The notes under the pieces: generated by a model
Databases searched by the model: none
Seen by the model: the letters and a program-made list of their open reading frames with translations, nothing else
Told to the model about the DNA's origin: nothing
Made by a program: the position numbers and the translations under genes
Assembly (NCBI RefSeq): GCF_014647855.1
Contig: NZ_BMPZ01000004.1
Span: forward strand, 62,001 to 126,000
Length of the DNA stretch: 64,000 bases
From: Shewanella gelidii
GTDB taxonomy: Bacteria; Pseudomonadota; Gammaproteobacteria; Enterobacterales; Shewanellaceae
Direction of reading: 5' to 3'
Shown here: positions 17,941-28,438 of the stretch, in pieces
Layout of the letters: the number at the start of each line of letters is the position of its first letter
How positions within the stretch are numbered: the stretch's first letter is position 1

Positions 17941-18530
17941 TGGTTTTCCTTAGAAAGAATGCGTTGCACTTGTCGATGGCGCCTTGGGTCATCTTGGTTT
18001 AAGTAGTAACTGTGGGTATAAATATGCTCGACGATTGCACACAATCGCGACCAACTGGGGGCTTTGGTGTTGAGTTGGCTTTGGTACATCAGTGCCATGC
18101 TTGTTTCTTGGTCATCGTCATAATGGGGCGAGCGGTAGTCGATTGCGAACGTTTGAAAGCCAAGTTTTTCATAAAAGGCTTCTGGGCCTGCCTCTGCCTC
18201 AACAAGGAGGTATTCAATACTGTGGTGCTGTTGAATGAACTCAAATAGCTCACGGCATAAGCGTTGACCTAAACCTTGGCCTTGGTATTTCGGGTCAACG
18301 AACAAGTAACCGAGCAACGCAAAAGCATGTTGAGGGTATAGCTCCGTGAGGGACACGCCAATGACGGTATTGTTTTGACGAACAATGACGCAACGGGTCT
18401 TACCCTGTTTTATGGCTTGTTCTATATCTGCAACAGCTTCCCGCTCCCACGGCGGAAAAATGTCGCAGTACAAGGCTTGTGCTTGTTGCCAGTCGTCCCC
18501 TTGCGCTTGAAGCAGCTGTATGATTTGCAT
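17937..18530 (-). CDS. GNAT family N-acetyltransferase
   Basis: 197 residues. The GNAT core occupies about 1-150. Acetyl-CoA-binding motif A reads LFVDPKYQGQGLGQRLC near residues 76-93, preceded by the VIGVSLTELY strand. The EAFYEKLGF motif B follows, with Tyr as the likely general acid. The C-terminal 50 residues are an extra helical, basic segment. The acceptor is unknown. Its stop overlaps the start of the 730-residue membrane protein by four bases, so the enzyme may modify that protein or act on the same small molecule; this is inference only. Confidence 0.85.
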   Translation of the reverse strand: MQIIQLLQAQGDDWQQAQALYCDIFPPWEREAVADIEQAIKQGKTRCVIVRQNNTVIGVSLTELYPQHAFALLGYLFVDPKYQGQGLGQRLCRELFEFIQQHHSIEYLLVEAEAGPEAFYEKLGFQTFAIDYRSPHYDDDQETSMALMYQSQLNTKAPSWSRLCAIVEHIYTHSYYLNQDDPRRHRQVQRILSKENQ

Positions 18531-18669
18531 GCATGACCACCCATAAAATTTTGTTAATCATATCAAAAGATAACCTTGACTGACCACAAATGATAAGGCG
18601 TATATGCATTGACGCAGTGGCGAGCACCACGCCAATGTTTGGTGGTTTTAACCGGTAGAAAATGCAGTG

Positions 18670-20607
18670 TTAAATCGCGGCGATACCTAAGTTCATTTCA
18701 ATTTCTTGTACATTTTTGGCGACATGGCTGGCGATGTCTTCGCCTTGCTTTTTGGCTGATTGTGCTTGGCTAACAAGGTGGTCCATGGCTTGGGTTAGAT
18801 CGGTGAGCAGCTGGGTTTGTTGCAAGGTTCGTCCTGCACCTTGCTTTGCGACCGTGGCCATTTGATTGGCATCGATTTGGACTTGCTTGGATAAATCCAG
18901 CATGGCTTGTGTTTGTTGTTGTTGGTTCTGGGTTGCATCATCAATGGCGGTCATGTTTTCTAGCAAATCAGAATTCGCAGACGTGAGTTGGTTCAAAATC
19001 TGACTAATTTCCTGTAACGAGCTTTGAGTTCGAAGGGATAGGTTTCGTACTTCATCGGCGACAACAGCAAAACCCCGGCCTTGTTCGCCTGCTCGCGCTG
19101 CTTCAATTGCGGCATTGAGTGCAAGTAGGTTGGTTTGCTCTGCAATATTGCCTATGACGTCGATGATTGTAGAAACCTGTGCCACCGAAGCATCGAGTTT
19201 TGCGAGTGAAGACTGGCATTCGGTTACCGTGGCCTGTGTTTGCTCTGTTGCGCCCAATAACTGCGCAGCTTCCTGCTGACTTTTTTGCATTTGGCTACTG
19301 GTGATATCGGCTCTGGATTCGATTTGATCAGAAAGCGTATGCACTTCTGCGGTGAGCAGTTTAATTTGTTCGGTCTGCGCTGTGGTTTGCACGACCACAT
19401 CTTCCGTTGTACTTGCACCCAGTGACAGGGTTTGAATGCGGTCGATTAATCGTGCCAGAGATTGAGACGTATGTGCTAGCTTTTGCTTTTGGCTGTGCTC
19501 TTCATGCTCAATATTGTCAAGGAGCTGATTAAAGTGAGCTGCGATTTGCCCCGTTTCACATCGAGAGTGAATGGCGAGCTTACTGCGTGTATTTGATTGA
19601 GTCAGTTGGCCAAAAGCTTGGTGCAGGTGTTTGAGCGGTGCCACAATTAAACGGCGTTGAGCAATCCAAGAGATTAAAGAAAATAAGGCCAGCAGAGAGA
19701 CGACGAGGTATAGCACTGCTTGCAATTTGAACTCTAATTGTTCGCTTGTTTGGGTTTGCCATGCCGCCATTTCAATCAACAAAGACTCTATGGTGCCTAC
19801 ATCTTGGCTCAGCGCTTGCTGCATGGCAGTTTTGCCCTGAAAAACTTGCTGCGTATTGGCGAATTCTTTTTTATATCTTCCGGTGAGGCTTTCTAATTCG
19901 GCTTTGTAGTCTTCCCCGATTTCGATTTGGTTTGGCTCGTCAGAACCGAGTGGAAAGTCATCCTCTTCTTCGGCATACAAGCCGATTAATGGTAAAGCGA
20001 GTAGTTTGCTGCGCCATGCTTGTAAATCTTGGATATGCGAGTCAATTAATGGCTTTATTCTTTGCTCACTCTTGATTAAATACGATTGGGTCAGCTGCGA
20101 AAGTTGATAAATCAATTCGGGGAGTGCATTCGTTAATTGTCGATATTGGTCGGATAAATCTGGGTTGATTGCGTATGCTTGTTGGGCATAAGCAGCAAGA
20201 CGACGGTTGTTGTCGAGAATCTCTTTCTCTGCATTGGCTAATAAGTCCCGTGGGCTAGCTGCCAATTTGCCTGCTGCGCGATATTTACCATCGACATTCG
20301 CGATCAACAGTGGGATTTTGGCTTGTAGATCCTTCGCATACTGGTTGTTGAGTTGCTGGAGTTGTAGGTCGATATCTTGAAGCTGGCTTTTCGCCTGGTC
20401 GAGCATACTGGCGTTGCCTGTAGCGAGGTAGTCGTCAATGCTGCGCCGCACTTGAATTAAGAACTGCTGCTTAATGTGTTCGATATGGCTGTTGGTTTGC
20501 TGCACGTCCTGTGTTTTGTGATTGCTCCATATGACAACGCTTGCGAGCGCTGCAGCCAGCAGTAACAGTGCAGCAGATGCTGTCACTGATAAAGTGGATA
20601 TTTTCAT
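18670..20607 (-). CDS. Methyl-accepting chemotaxis protein with large helical sensor
   Basis: 645 residues. TM1 is at about 7-28, followed by a periplasmic region of about 260 residues that is almost all helical and Gln/Leu-rich. TM2 is near 290-312, then HAMP and a cytoplasmic signalling domain. The highly conserved hairpin tip reads [22 protein letters not shown] near residue 490. The sensor size fits a double four-helix module of the HBM kind, which in other bacteria binds organic acids; this is not proven here. It is a stand-alone gene without che genes nearby. The C-terminus lacks a CheR-tethering pentapeptide. Confidence 0.93.
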   Translation of the reverse strand: MKISTLSVTASAALLLLAAALASVVIWSNHKTQDVQQTNSHIEHIKQQFLIQVRRSIDDYLATGNASMLDQAKSQLQDIDLQLQQLNNQYAKDLQAKIPLLIANVDGKYRAAGKLAASPRDLLANAEKEILDNNRRLAAYAQQAYAINPDLSDQYRQLTNALPELIYQLSQLTQSYLIKSEQRIKPLIDSHIQDLQAWRSKLLALPLIGLYAEEEDDFPLGSDEPNQIEIGEDYKAELESLTGRYKKEFANTQQVFQGKTAMQQALSQDVGTIESLLIEMAAWQTQTSEQLEFKLQAVLYLVVSLLALFSLISWIAQRRLIVAPLKHLHQAFGQLTQSNTRSKLAIHSRCETGQIAAHFNQLLDNIEHEEHSQKQKLAHTSQSLARLIDRIQTLSLGASTTEDVVVQTTAQTEQIKLLTAEVHTLSDQIESRADITSSQMQKSQQEAAQLLGATEQTQATVTECQSSLAKLDASVAQVSTIIDVIGNIAEQTNLLALNAAIEAARAGEQGRGFAVVADEVRNLSLRTQSSLQEISQILNQLTSANSDLLENMTAIDDATQNQQQQTQAMLDLSKQVQIDANQMATVAKQGAGRTLQQTQLLTDLTQAMDHLVSQAQSAKKQGEDIASHVAKNVQEIEMNLGIAAI

Positions 20608-20805
20608 GGATGGTCTACTTTGGTGGTGATTCGCTTAGTCGGCAGCTTATGCCGATCTTGTTACCAAAATATGACCGAATCTGCTGCACATGGGGAATGA
20701 TGCTCGAGTGTGAACTATCGCAAGTTCGCTCCGTCGTTGTATAGTCGAGCCGCGCTGCTTTGAGAATGTTTTCGCGCATCTCTATGACGTTGATTCGTGG
20801 AAACC

Positions 20806-22134
20806 CTATTCTAAGGGCAGCCAGACTTGAGATTTGAGCCCGCCTTCGGGGCGATTAGATAAAATCACTCGGCCTTGGTGACGATCAACAATACGCTTGA
20901 CGATTGCTAGCCCAAGCCCTGAACCCACGCTTCCTCGGGCGGTGTCGCCTTGTGTAAAGGGCTGAAATAGTTTGGGAATTTGATCGTCAGGAATGCCGGG
21001 GCCGTCATCCTCAACGCAAAAGCCAACGGCTTTGCCATTGAATTGAGAACTAATTTTGACCCAACCTTTGCCGTATCGGAATGAGTTTTCAACGAGGTTG
21101 CTCAAAATGCGTTTAATCGCGATGCTTTGCATTGGAATTTCGGGGCAATCTTGGAGTTGCGTTTCAAGCTTACCTTCGCGATTGTGCTCCGCAGTTACAA
21201 CCTCTTGGATGATTTGGTTGACTTGCCCTTGCTCTCGGATTGCTTCTTGATCTTGGCGAATATAAGCAATGAACTGATTAATAATTGCGTCCATGTCTTC
21301 GATATCACTCACAATGCCTTCTTTTAAATAGTCCTCATCTTCTGACATCATTTCAGTCGCAAGGCGAATGCGTGTCAGCGGTGTGCGCAAGTCGTGTGAG
21401 ATCCCGGCCATTAACAAGGCGCGGTCTTGCTCGAGCTGCTGCATGCTGTGAGACATATTATTAAAGGCGTTGGTGACTTCGACGACTTCGGTTGAGCCGT
21501 TGAGGGGTAAAGGCTCGGGGAAGTCTCCACGTGACACTGAGATCGCAGCTTTCTGGAGGCGCTTTAATGGGCGGTTTTGTTGCCGTGCAAACCACCAACC
21601 ACCGGCGACGCTGAGTGCTCCGATGACCATCAAGTAGAGCGTGAGGGGAGAAATACCAGACACTTCTTGACCAATCAGTGGCACTTTAATCCAAACCGAC
21701 GGGGCTTGAGGTGGGCGTATCCAAATTTTTATCTCGCTGCCTTGGGAAATCCGCACATCGGCTTTGCCACCTAAATAATCGGACATCTGCGCGGATAAAA
21801 ATCCATAATACGTCGCTTCTTCAATGCCATCTTCTCGGGCTTGCTTTTGATTGTAGACTTTCATGCCATCGTCTTTCACTTTGGCATTCAGCGCATCCAC
21901 AATAGTCAGGTTTTCTCGATCGATATTGATGCCATCGACAAACAGTAGGTTGACTTGGCGGGCTATCAGCTGGTTGATTTGTTGATAGTTGGGTTTAATG
22001 ACGTAAACCATCACCGACATATACGACACCAACTGATTAATCAGCAGCAGTACGCCAATTAAGATGACGGTTTGGCTAAAAGCGCTGCGCGGAATGTATT
22101 TGTGCCAGCGCTTTGTGACGGCTTGATTACCCAT
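20806..22134 (-). CDS. envZ: Osmosensor histidine kinase EnvZ
   Basis: 442 residues. TM1 is at about 21-42, a periplasmic domain of about 115 residues follows, and TM2 is at 163-182. HAMP comes next (to about 232). The dimerisation and phosphoacceptor helix has His247 in [20 protein letters not shown], and the ATPase domain has N-box [11 protein letters not shown]1 DDGPGIP and G2 [12 protein letters not shown]. It phosphorylates OmpR in response to osmotic or envelope signals. It starts 6 bases after the ompR stop in the usual ompR-envZ order. No terminator is obvious before the chemoreceptor downstream. Confidence 0.96.
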   Translation of the reverse strand: MGNQAVTKRWHKYIPRSAFSQTVILIGVLLLINQLVSYMSVMVYVIKPNYQQINQLIARQVNLLFVDGINIDRENLTIVDALNAKVKDDGMKVYNQKQAREDGIEEATYYGFLSAQMSDYLGGKADVRISQGSEIKIWIRPPQAPSVWIKVPLIGQEVSGISPLTLYLMVIGALSVAGGWWFARQQNRPLKRLQKAAISVSRGDFPEPLPLNGSTEVVEVTNAFNNMSHSMQQLEQDRALLMAGISHDLRTPLTRIRLATEMMSEDEDYLKEGIVSDIEDMDAIINQFIAYIRQDQEAIREQGQVNQIIQEVVTAEHNREGKLETQLQDCPEIPMQSIAIKRILSNLVENSFRYGKGWVKISSQFNGKAVGFCVEDDGPGIPDDQIPKLFQPFTQGDTARGSVGSGLGLAIVKRIVDRHQGRVILSNRPEGGLKSQVWLPLE

Positions 22135-22140
22135 TTTCTA

Positions 22141-22866
22141 CTATTTCGCAGACGAACCATCGGGTACGAAAACATAGCCTAATCCCCATACGGTTTGAAT
22201 GTATCTTGGGTTGGCTGCATCTTTCTCTATTAGGCGACGTAGGCGTGAAACTTGAACATCGATAGAGCGTTCGAGCGCCGAGTAGTCTCTACCCCGCGCA
22301 AGGTTCATCAATTTGTCTCGGGATAACGGCTCTCGAGGGTGGCTGACTAGCACTTTCAAAACGGCAAATTCGCCACTCGTCAATGAAATAGATTCCTCGC
22401 CTTGGTACATTTCTCGGGTGGCCAGGTTCAAAGAGAAATCGCCAAACTCAATCACTTCTTCTTGTTGGGCTGGCGCGCCAGGAGCTTCTTGCACTTGACG
22501 GCGCATGACGGCTTTAATTCGTGCCAATAACTCTCTTGGGTTGAAAGGCTTGGGGAGATAGTCGTCTGCACCCAGCTCTAGACCAATAATGCGGTCAACT
22601 TCATCTCCTTTAGCGGTCAGCATCACAATGGGGAGTGGACTACCAGCTTGACGGATCCTGCGACAAATCGACAAACCATCTTCGCCGGGAAGCATGAGAT
22701 CTAAAACCATTAAATGAAAATTTTCTCGCTCGAGCAAACGATCCATTTGTTCTGCGTTTGCGGCACTACGGACTTGAAAACCTTGCTCCATTAAGTAGCG
22801 TTCTAACAAAGCTCGCAAGCGCATATCGTCGTCGACAACCAGAATTTTTGAGGTTTCTTGTCCCAT
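22141..22866 (-). CDS. ompR: Response regulator OmpR
   Basis: 241 residues from the ATG at 22866, which has AAGGA 8 bases upstream. An extended frame to 22986 adds 40 unrelated residues and is rejected. The receiver domain has the acidic pocket VDDD at 11-14, phosphoacceptor Asp56 in MVLDLMLPGEDG and Lys in MLTAKGDEVD. The C-terminal winged-helix DNA-binding domain ends with VQTVWGLGYVFVPDG. It controls porin and envelope genes with EnvZ. Order ompR-envZ with greB and tex upstream matches the enterobacterial arrangement apart from the inserted lipoprotein gene. Confidence 0.97.
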   Translation of the reverse strand: MGQETSKILVVDDDMRLRALLERYLMEQGFQVRSAANAEQMDRLLERENFHLMVLDLMLPGEDGLSICRRIRQAGSPLPIVMLTAKGDEVDRIIGLELGADDYLPKPFNPRELLARIKAVMRRQVQEAPGAPAQQEEVIEFGDFSLNLATREMYQGEESISLTSGEFAVLKVLVSHPREPLSRDKLMNLARGRDYSALERSIDVQVSRLRRLIEKDAANPRYIQTVWGLGYVFVPDGSSAK

Positions 22867-23172
22867 TGAGGTATTCCTTGTATCGGATTTGGCGTACCCA
22901 GTATCAGCAACTGGCTGATATTGAAAATGAATCTTAGCCATATTAGCTTGATTCGATCGGGGCTGACTAGCATCGAGTAAAGACATTCAGAAGTTTTGCT
23001 AGTGATCCTGAGTCTTGCTGCGATTAATTGTTTGATTTTATTCGTTTATCTTTTGCGAGAAGGGGCGTTCTAAAATTGTAACTAAATTGATTGTGGTTCG
23101 GTGTTTACTATCGTCTATCAATGAGTGGAGCCGCGTTCTGCGGCTCCAAGGGGATTGTACTTAAAGTTGAGG
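22867..23172. other. Intergenic region between ompR and the lipoprotein gene
   Basis: This 306-base gap holds the ompR promoter region and the 3' end of the lipoprotein transcript. The only structured element is the strong hairpin at 23126-23148. No reading frame is convincing, and I do not see a clear sigma-70 promoter. Confidence 0.5.
23126..23148 (-). terminator. Strong hairpin after the lipoprotein gene
   Basis: TGGAGCCGC and GCGGCTCCA form a perfect 9-bp GC-rich stem with a five-base loop, 24 bases past the lipoprotein stop. There is no T tract on either strand, so it may be a Rho-dependent or processed 3' end rather than a classic terminator. Confidence 0.5.
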
Positions 23173-24429
23173 TTAGCGTCGTTCAAACATTAAAGTTTCA
23201 TCGTTCATACCATCGCCGTCTTCATCAACGGTCAGTGTTAGGACATTGCCATCAGCCATCATAAATAGCATTGCGTCTGCATTAGCGGTAAAGCCAGTTA
23301 AGCCAGTATCGCTATTCGAGTCAAAGACCTGAGTTGCAGTGGCGCGACCTGTTTGAGTATCTAATGAATAGTTACCCCACTCCATACCCGATTCTTCTTG
23401 GGGATCACTATCATCGACTTCAAAGTGTACATACTGACCATTGGCCATAAAGTGAAGCAGTAGAATGTCATTATCATCGTTTAATGCTTTCCAAGTGCCG
23501 ACAATGCCATCGTTGGGCTGGCGATTGAACGTCACTGTGGCATCAATGCTGTCGTTGCCGTTTTCATCAATGGTCGCAGTCAGAACGTCATCAATTAGCG
23601 TGGCGTACAAGAATGGTGCGCCATCGCCAACAAAGTCGGTCAAACCGGTATCACCATTTTCATCGAATGTTTGCGTGACAGTGATTAGGTTGCTGCTGGC
23701 ATCACGTTGATAGGTTCCCCACTCAGCGCCAGAAGTTTCCTCAGTATCTGACTCGTCAACCTCCATATGAACATAGGTGCCGTCATTGAAGAACATAAAG
23801 AGTAACAGGTCATTTTCATCATCGCTGGCCAGCCAAGTGCCAGTAATACCGACGGTAACATCATTATCGAGTAGCTGATCGTTAAAGTGAGCGATAGCTT
23901 CTTGCTCAGATACCAGCCCCATAACGGCATCGTCTTGGCCGCCATTGGTAATAGTCATTGTTACCGCGCTACTACTTGCAAAGTCGTCAACACTTTGAGA
24001 GAAATCCACTACACTGGCCGAATCTATCGCGGTTTGGGTAATGGTGATGCCGTTATCGGGATTGCCGTCTTGGTCAAGGGTTTGTAGCAACCGGATCATA
24101 TTGATAACCGAGCTATCAGTTACGTCCTCTGAGCTAGCAATATTCAGCGGTGTGACGGTGGGCATTGCCATGGTGCTTGGGAAAACCAAATCACCAATCG
24201 CAAATGTGACTTCCTCTCCTGCAACATAGCTAAATTCGCCCATTGCATTTGTATTCCCTGACTGAGTGGCAGTACTGTAGCCAATATTCATTACCGGACT
24301 ATCTAAAAATACGCCAGTAATGACCGCGGGAGCAGGTGGAATTACCGGAGTATCATCGTCATCACTGTCACTCGAGCCACAAGCGCCCAAAAGCAGAGTT
24401 AATCCGGTACATAGCAGTAGAGCTCGCAT
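23173..24429 (-). CDS. Lipoprotein with two tandem homologous domains
   Basis: 418 residues. The lipoprotein signal ends in LGAC with Cys17, followed by a very acidic Ser/Asp linker. Residues 35-190 form a domain with a DGNPDNGI segment. It is followed by two homologous repeats of about 105 residues, each opening with GTW and containing the pattern YVHxEVDxSDxxExSGxEWGxY and later FDxNxDTGLTxF. Asp-rich DENGN and DEDGDG loops suggest calcium binding. The protein is strongly acidic. I do not recognise a named family. It sits between ompR and greB, where enteric genomes have no gene, so it is a lineage-specific insertion whose placement hints at an envelope role. Confidence 0.75.
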   Translation of the reverse strand: MRALLLCTGLTLLLGACGSSDSDDDDTPVIPPAPAVITGVFLDSPVMNIGYSTATQSGNTNAMGEFSYVAGEEVTFAIGDLVFPSTMAMPTVTPLNIASSEDVTDSSVINMIRLLQTLDQDGNPDNGITITQTAIDSASVVDFSQSVDDFASSSAVTMTITNGGQDDAVMGLVSEQEAIAHFNDQLLDNDVTVGITGTWLASDDENDLLLFMFFNDGTYVHMEVDESDTEETSGAEWGTYQRDASSNLITVTQTFDENGDTGLTDFVGDGAPFLYATLIDDVLTATIDENGNDSIDATVTFNRQPNDGIVGTWKALNDDNDILLLHFMANGQYVHFEVDDSDPQEESGMEWGNYSLDTQTGRATATQVFDSNSDTGLTGFTANADAMLFMMADGNVLTLTVDEDGDGMNDETLMFERR

Positions 24430-24574
24430 ATTAAAATTCCTTCTTATGATTAAAATTAGATAAGCGGAAGGTTCAATTCTCCAAGAACAGCTTGGGTTCT
24501 ACGACTTAAGGAGGAAAAATAAGTATAGACCTGAATGCTTGATTTTGTGCAATTGCGGTATGCAAGCTCCCCAA

Positions 24575-24592
24575 AAGCAAAGTGTTTTGCTT
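24575..24592 (-). terminator. Possible hairpin downstream of greB
   Basis: AAGCAAA and TTTGCTT arms with a four-base loop, read after the greB stop on the minus strand and followed only by a short T stretch. It is a weak candidate for the end of the greB transcript. Confidence 0.3.
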
Positions 24593-24653
24593 ATCGAGGA
24601 GGTTAATACTGTGTTGGTGAGCTGGGCTTGAGATGATTTAAGACTGTTTATGT

Positions 24654-25130
24654 TTACGGCTGCTTGTATTTGATGCTGTTGATATACCAAATCTGTTCGC
24701 CAGTGGGTGTTTTCACAACGGCTTCATCATCGCGTTCTTTTTTGAGTAACGCACGAGCCATTGGGGAGTCGATGGAAATATAGTCTTTGCGGCCATATAT
24801 TTCATCCGGCCCCACAATACGGAAACTTAACTGCTCACCCTCATCATTTTCAATCTCAACCCAAGCGCCAAAAAAGACTTTGCCATCTTGCTCAGGGGCA
24901 TACTCAATTACTTTGAGGGCTTCTATTCGCTTACGTAAGAAACGAACCCGGCTATCGATCTGGCGTAAAAGGCGTTTGTTTTCTTTATAGTCTGCATTTT
25001 CAGATCGATCGCCCAAGCTTGCCGCCCAAGCAACTTTCTTAGTGATTTCAGGTCGATATTCTCGCCATAAATGATTGAGTTCTTGGTTGAGCTTTTCAAA
25101 CCCTTCAGGGGTAATTAAGTTTGTTTTCAC
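24654..25130 (-). CDS. greB: Transcript cleavage factor GreB
   Basis: 158 residues from a GTG at 25130 that aligns with the GreB N-terminus (KTNLITPEGFEKL). The N-terminal coiled-coil domain contains the acidic tip GDRSENADYKENK, and Asp/Glu of this tip stimulate RNA polymerase to cleave backtracked RNA. The C-terminal FKBP-like domain carries KVFFGAWVEIEN and the GRKDYISIDSPMARALLKK block typical of GreB rather than GreA. It is divergent from tex with a 294-base gap, as in E. coli. Confidence 0.96.
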   Translation of the reverse strand: MKTNLITPEGFEKLNQELNHLWREYRPEITKKVAWAASLGDRSENADYKENKRLLRQIDSRVRFLRKRIEALKVIEYAPEQDGKVFFGAWVEIENDEGEQLSFRIVGPDEIYGRKDYISIDSPMARALLKKERDDEAVVKTPTGEQIWYINSIKYKQP

Positions 25131-25424
25131 AGAGTGCTATTTCTCGTTTTTTTGTGCAACTAATCGTATATAAAGTGGCTGCTGGTATCGTGAATTTTAA
25201 GATCGTATTGCATGTTACCTTATCTTATTCTGACTGTTAATCATGGGGATATTCTGCTGCGTTCATCTAAATTTTGGATGTTGGGTGTCGGGGTGAGGAA
25301 ATACTTTGCAGCGCGTGCAAAAACTCGGAAATATTGTACTTCTATTTCTAGTTTTCATCACTGCTGTGGTATCGTTGCGGCTCATTGATGTTTCCCAAAT
25401 TTTACCTAGGCTCTACATTCGTTT

Positions 25425-27797
25425 ATGCACAATATTGCTCAGAAAATCGCTCAAGAATTAAACGTTAAAGAACAGCAAGTCTCGGCGACCCTTGCACTCC
25501 TTGATGATGGTGCAACCGTTCCGTTTATTGCCCGTTACCGTAAAGAAGTGACCGGTGGTTTGGATGATACACAATTACGTACACTAAACAGCCGCTTAGG
25601 ATACTTACGTGACCTAGAAGATCGCCGTCAAGTTATCGTTGCTAGTATCAAGGCTCAGTCGAAGTTAACGCCAGAGCTTGAGCGTGCATTGCAAGGTGCT
25701 GAAACGAAAACCCGCCTAGAAGATCTCTATTTACCCTTCAAACCAAAGCGAAAAACGAAAGGGCAAATGGCAGTAGCAGCCGGAATTGAGCCGCTTGTTG
25801 ACCAATTGCTGGCGAATCGACATTTAGATTGTGAGCATACCGCAGCAAAGTTTATTAATGCAGAAGCTAAATTTGATGATGTTAAGGCTGTATTAGAAGG
25901 TGCGCGCTTTATATTAATGGAGCGTTTTGCCGAAGACGCAGAATTATTGCAAAAAGTACGTCGGCATCTATCTCAAAATGCAGTGCTTGAAAGCCGTATC
26001 CAAAAAGGAAAAGAAAAGGAAGGCGCTAAATATCGTGATTATTTTGAGCATGATGAGAAGCTCTCTAGAGTACCGTCTCATCGAGCATTGGCGATGTTGC
26101 GTGGTCGGAATGAAGGGTGTCTTAGTTTAAGAATAAATGCCGATGGACATGAAGCCGGCGAGAATCATTCGAATAGCCCATTGGTTGGTAGTGCTAAACA
26201 AAGTAGCTACTGCGAGGTGATTATTGCCGAACACTTCAATTTGAAACTATCCAATAAGCCCGTGGATGCTTGGTTGAAAACGGTCGTGAATGCCACGTGG
26301 CGCGTTAAAATTGGCATGCAGATGGAAACTGAATTGCTGGGTAAAATGCGCGAAACCGCTGATGCGGAAGCTATCCAAGTTTTCGCGCGCAACCTTGGTG
26401 ACCTCATGATGGCTGCCCCTGCTGGGGCGAAAACCACATTAGGTTTAGACCCTGGACTGAGAACCGGTGTGAAAATTGCCATCGTCAATCATACCGGTAA
26501 GTTGGTCGCCCATAGCACCATATTCCCCCATGCTCCGCAAAATCAATGGGACAAGTCTCTGCGAACTTTGTCGAATCTGGTAAAAATGCATAAAGTCGAA
26601 CTGATTGCCGTTGGTAATGGAACCGCGTCAAGAGAAACCGATAAGTTAGCAGCAGAGCTGATTGCGAATTCAAAAGAAGTTGCGCCACAGTTGACGAAAG
26701 TGATGGTCAGTGAAGCTGGGGCTTCTGTGTACTCTGCCTCAGAATTGGCGTCGGAGGAGTTCCCTGATTTAGATGTATCAATTCGAGGTGCGGTTTCAAT
26801 CGCCCGTCGTTTGCAAGACCCTTTAGCTGAGCTCGTGAAGATTGAACCCAAATCAATAGGGGTAGGGCAATATCAGCATGATGTGAGTCAGAGCCAATTG
26901 AGCCAAACTTTAGAGGCGGTCGTTGAAGACTGTGTGAACGCTGTAGGAGTGGACGTCAATATGGCTTCTGCACCTTTGCTCGCACAAGTGGCAGGTCTGA
27001 ATAAAACACTCGCTCGCAACATCGTGTCATACCGGGATGAGCATGGGCAATTTACTGACCGTAAGCAACTACTTAAAGTCGCAAGGCTGGGACCTAAAGC
27101 GTATGAACAGGCTGCGGGCTTTATGCGAGTGATGAACGCTTCGAACCCCCTCGATGCATCTGCAGTTCATCCCGAAGCTTATTCATTGGTAGAAAAGATA
27201 GCAAAAACTAAACAATTAGATATTAAAAGCCTAATTGGTAACGCAGAAAGCTTAAAACAGCTGCAAGCAGCAGACTTTATTGATGACCGGTTTGGCCTGC
27301 CAACAGTAATTGATATTTTAAATGAGCTTGAAAAACCTGGGCGAGATCCTCGCGGGGAGTTTAAGACAGCGAGCTTCAAAGAAGGCGTAGAACAACTGAG
27401 CGACTTGAAGCTTGAAATGATTTTGGAAGGCGTCGTCACCAATGTGACGAATTTTGGTGCATTTGTAGATATCGGTGTGCATCAGGATGGCTTAGTGCAT
27501 ATATCTTCTCTTACTGATAAATTTGTGAGCGATCCGCATACGATTGTCAAAGCGGGGGATGTGGTCACAGTGAAGGTGATGCAACTTGATGTTGAGCGCC
27601 GTCGAATCGGCTTGAGTATGCGATTAGACGAAAAGCCGACGGTTCAGCCAAAAAGTGGACAATCGAAGAGTCATCAGCCTAAAACGAACCATAAACCTCA
27701 CTCGCAAAAAACGGCGCAGAAAAAGCAACCCAAAGCACCGGCAAATGCGGCGATGGGTAATGCGTTTGCGGATGCTTTTGCGAAGTTAAAAAAGTAA
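25425..27797 (+). CDS. tex: RNA-binding transcription accessory protein Tex
   Basis: 790 residues. The order is an N-terminal helical region (1-180), a YqgF/RNase H-like domain with [15 protein letters not shown] (near 345), a helix-hairpin-helix pair ([20 protein letters not shown] and [14 protein letters not shown]), and a C-terminal S1 domain near 655-725 with [22 protein letters not shown] low-complexity Lys/Gln/His tail ends in [10 protein letters not shown]. Tex binds nucleic acid and affects transcription and stress tolerance. It is divergent from greB and has a terminator 17 bases after the stop. No strong ribosome site is visible before the ATG. Confidence 0.96.
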   Translation: MHNIAQKIAQELNVKEQQVSATLALLDDGATVPFIARYRKEVTGGLDDTQLRTLNSRLGYLRDLEDRRQVIVASIKAQSKLTPELERALQGAETKTRLEDLYLPFKPKRKTKGQMAVAAGIEPLVDQLLANRHLDCEHTAAKFINAEAKFDDVKAVLEGARFILMERFAEDAELLQKVRRHLSQNAVLESRIQKGKEKEGAKYRDYFEHDEKLSRVPSHRALAMLRGRNEGCLSLRINADGHEAGENHSNSPLVGSAKQSSYCEVIIAEHFNLKLSNKPVDAWLKTVVNATWRVKIGMQMETELLGKMRETADAEAIQVFARNLGDLMMAAPAGAKTTLGLDPGLRTGVKIAIVNHTGKLVAHSTIFPHAPQNQWDKSLRTLSNLVKMHKVELIAVGNGTASRETDKLAAELIANSKEVAPQLTKVMVSEAGASVYSASELASEEFPDLDVSIRGAVSIARRLQDPLAELVKIEPKSIGVGQYQHDVSQSQLSQTLEAVVEDCVNAVGVDVNMASAPLLAQVAGLNKTLARNIVSYRDEHGQFTDRKQLLKVARLGPKAYEQAAGFMRVMNASNPLDASAVHPEAYSLVEKIAKTKQLDIKSLIGNAESLKQLQAADFIDDRFGLPTVIDILNELEKPGRDPRGEFKTASFKEGVEQLSDLKLEMILEGVVTNVTNFGAFVDIGVHQDGLVHISSLTDKFVSDPHTIVKAGDVVTVKVMQLDVERRRIGLSMRLDEKPTVQPKSGQSKSHQPKTNHKPHSQKTAQKKQPKAPANAAMGNAFADAFAKLKK

Positions 27798-27813
27798 AAA
27801 CGCTACAATAAAT

Positions 27814-27845
27814 AACGGCTTTGGATTCCCAAAGCCGTTTTTTTG
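27814..27845 (+). terminator. Terminator of tex
   Basis: AACGGCTTTGG and CCAAAGCCGTT form an 11-bp perfect stem with a four-base loop, followed by a run of six or more T. Strong intrinsic terminator. Confidence 0.92.
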
Positions 27846-27862
27846 TATTCATCCAGAATGTC

Positions 27863-28378
27863 CTAGCTCCAGTCAGATATCATCGGCTCTTCTGCAACTT
27901 GTGCTTGTTGCTGATAAAAGGCACCAATGCGTTTACCAAAATCTTGATAAAAATGAAACGACTCGTGGGTGAGCTCTACGGACTGCATTTCTGTTTTTTG
28001 CTGTGAAGTCCCCTCTGATTGCGCGGTATATTGCTGGAATATGCGAATATCCTGGCGCTGCAAAGCTGGCTTAGCAGGCAGTTTTTTACGGAGCTGCGCG
28101 AGCAACTGATCGGCTTGAGACTTACTTTTTTGTTCGTGCTGTTGCTGCTGTTCTGAGCCTTGCTGTTGTTGTTTTTGATTGACTCGTTCAAGGTTCTTAC
28201 TGAGCTCTTGCTCAGTGATCCGTTCATTTTGTGGGTTAAAGCTACGCTCTTCGTGACCTTTCGTGGCCTCTTTAGGCGGAATGATGGGGGGACGCTGCTG
28301 GTTGTCGACCCGCGCAGCATCAGTTGCAACATTGGATGTTGCAATTGGTACTTGGGGGTAATTGGTGACAACTAACAT
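27863..28378 (-). CDS. Conserved Gln-rich protein of unknown function
   Basis: 171 residues from the ATG at 28378, with GGAGA correctly spaced; the upstream GTG frame is rejected. The N-terminus (LVVTNYPQVPIATSNVATDAAR) and the VDNQQRPPIIPPKEA segment resemble uncharacterised proteins that I recall from Vibrio and Shewanella, sometimes misannotated as proteases. Residues 65-100 are a Gln/Glu/Lys low-complexity helix. The C-terminal part is amphipathic, with FHFYQDFGKRIGAFYQQQ. There is no signal peptide and no catalytic motif. The gene lies 60 bases after the bioH stop on the same strand, so they may be co-transcribed. Confidence 0.65.
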   Translation of the reverse strand: MLVVTNYPQVPIATSNVATDAARVDNQQRPPIIPPKEATKGHEERSFNPQNERITEQELSKNLERVNQKQQQQGSEQQQQHEQKSKSQADQLLAQLRKKLPAKPALQRQDIRIFQQYTAQSEGTSQQKTEMQSVELTHESFHFYQDFGKRIGAFYQQQAQVAEEPMISDWS

Positions 28379-28438
28379 ATATATCTCCACGCATTCTTGT
28401 CTAAATAATAGTCAAAAACGCACTTAAAATAAAGTGAT

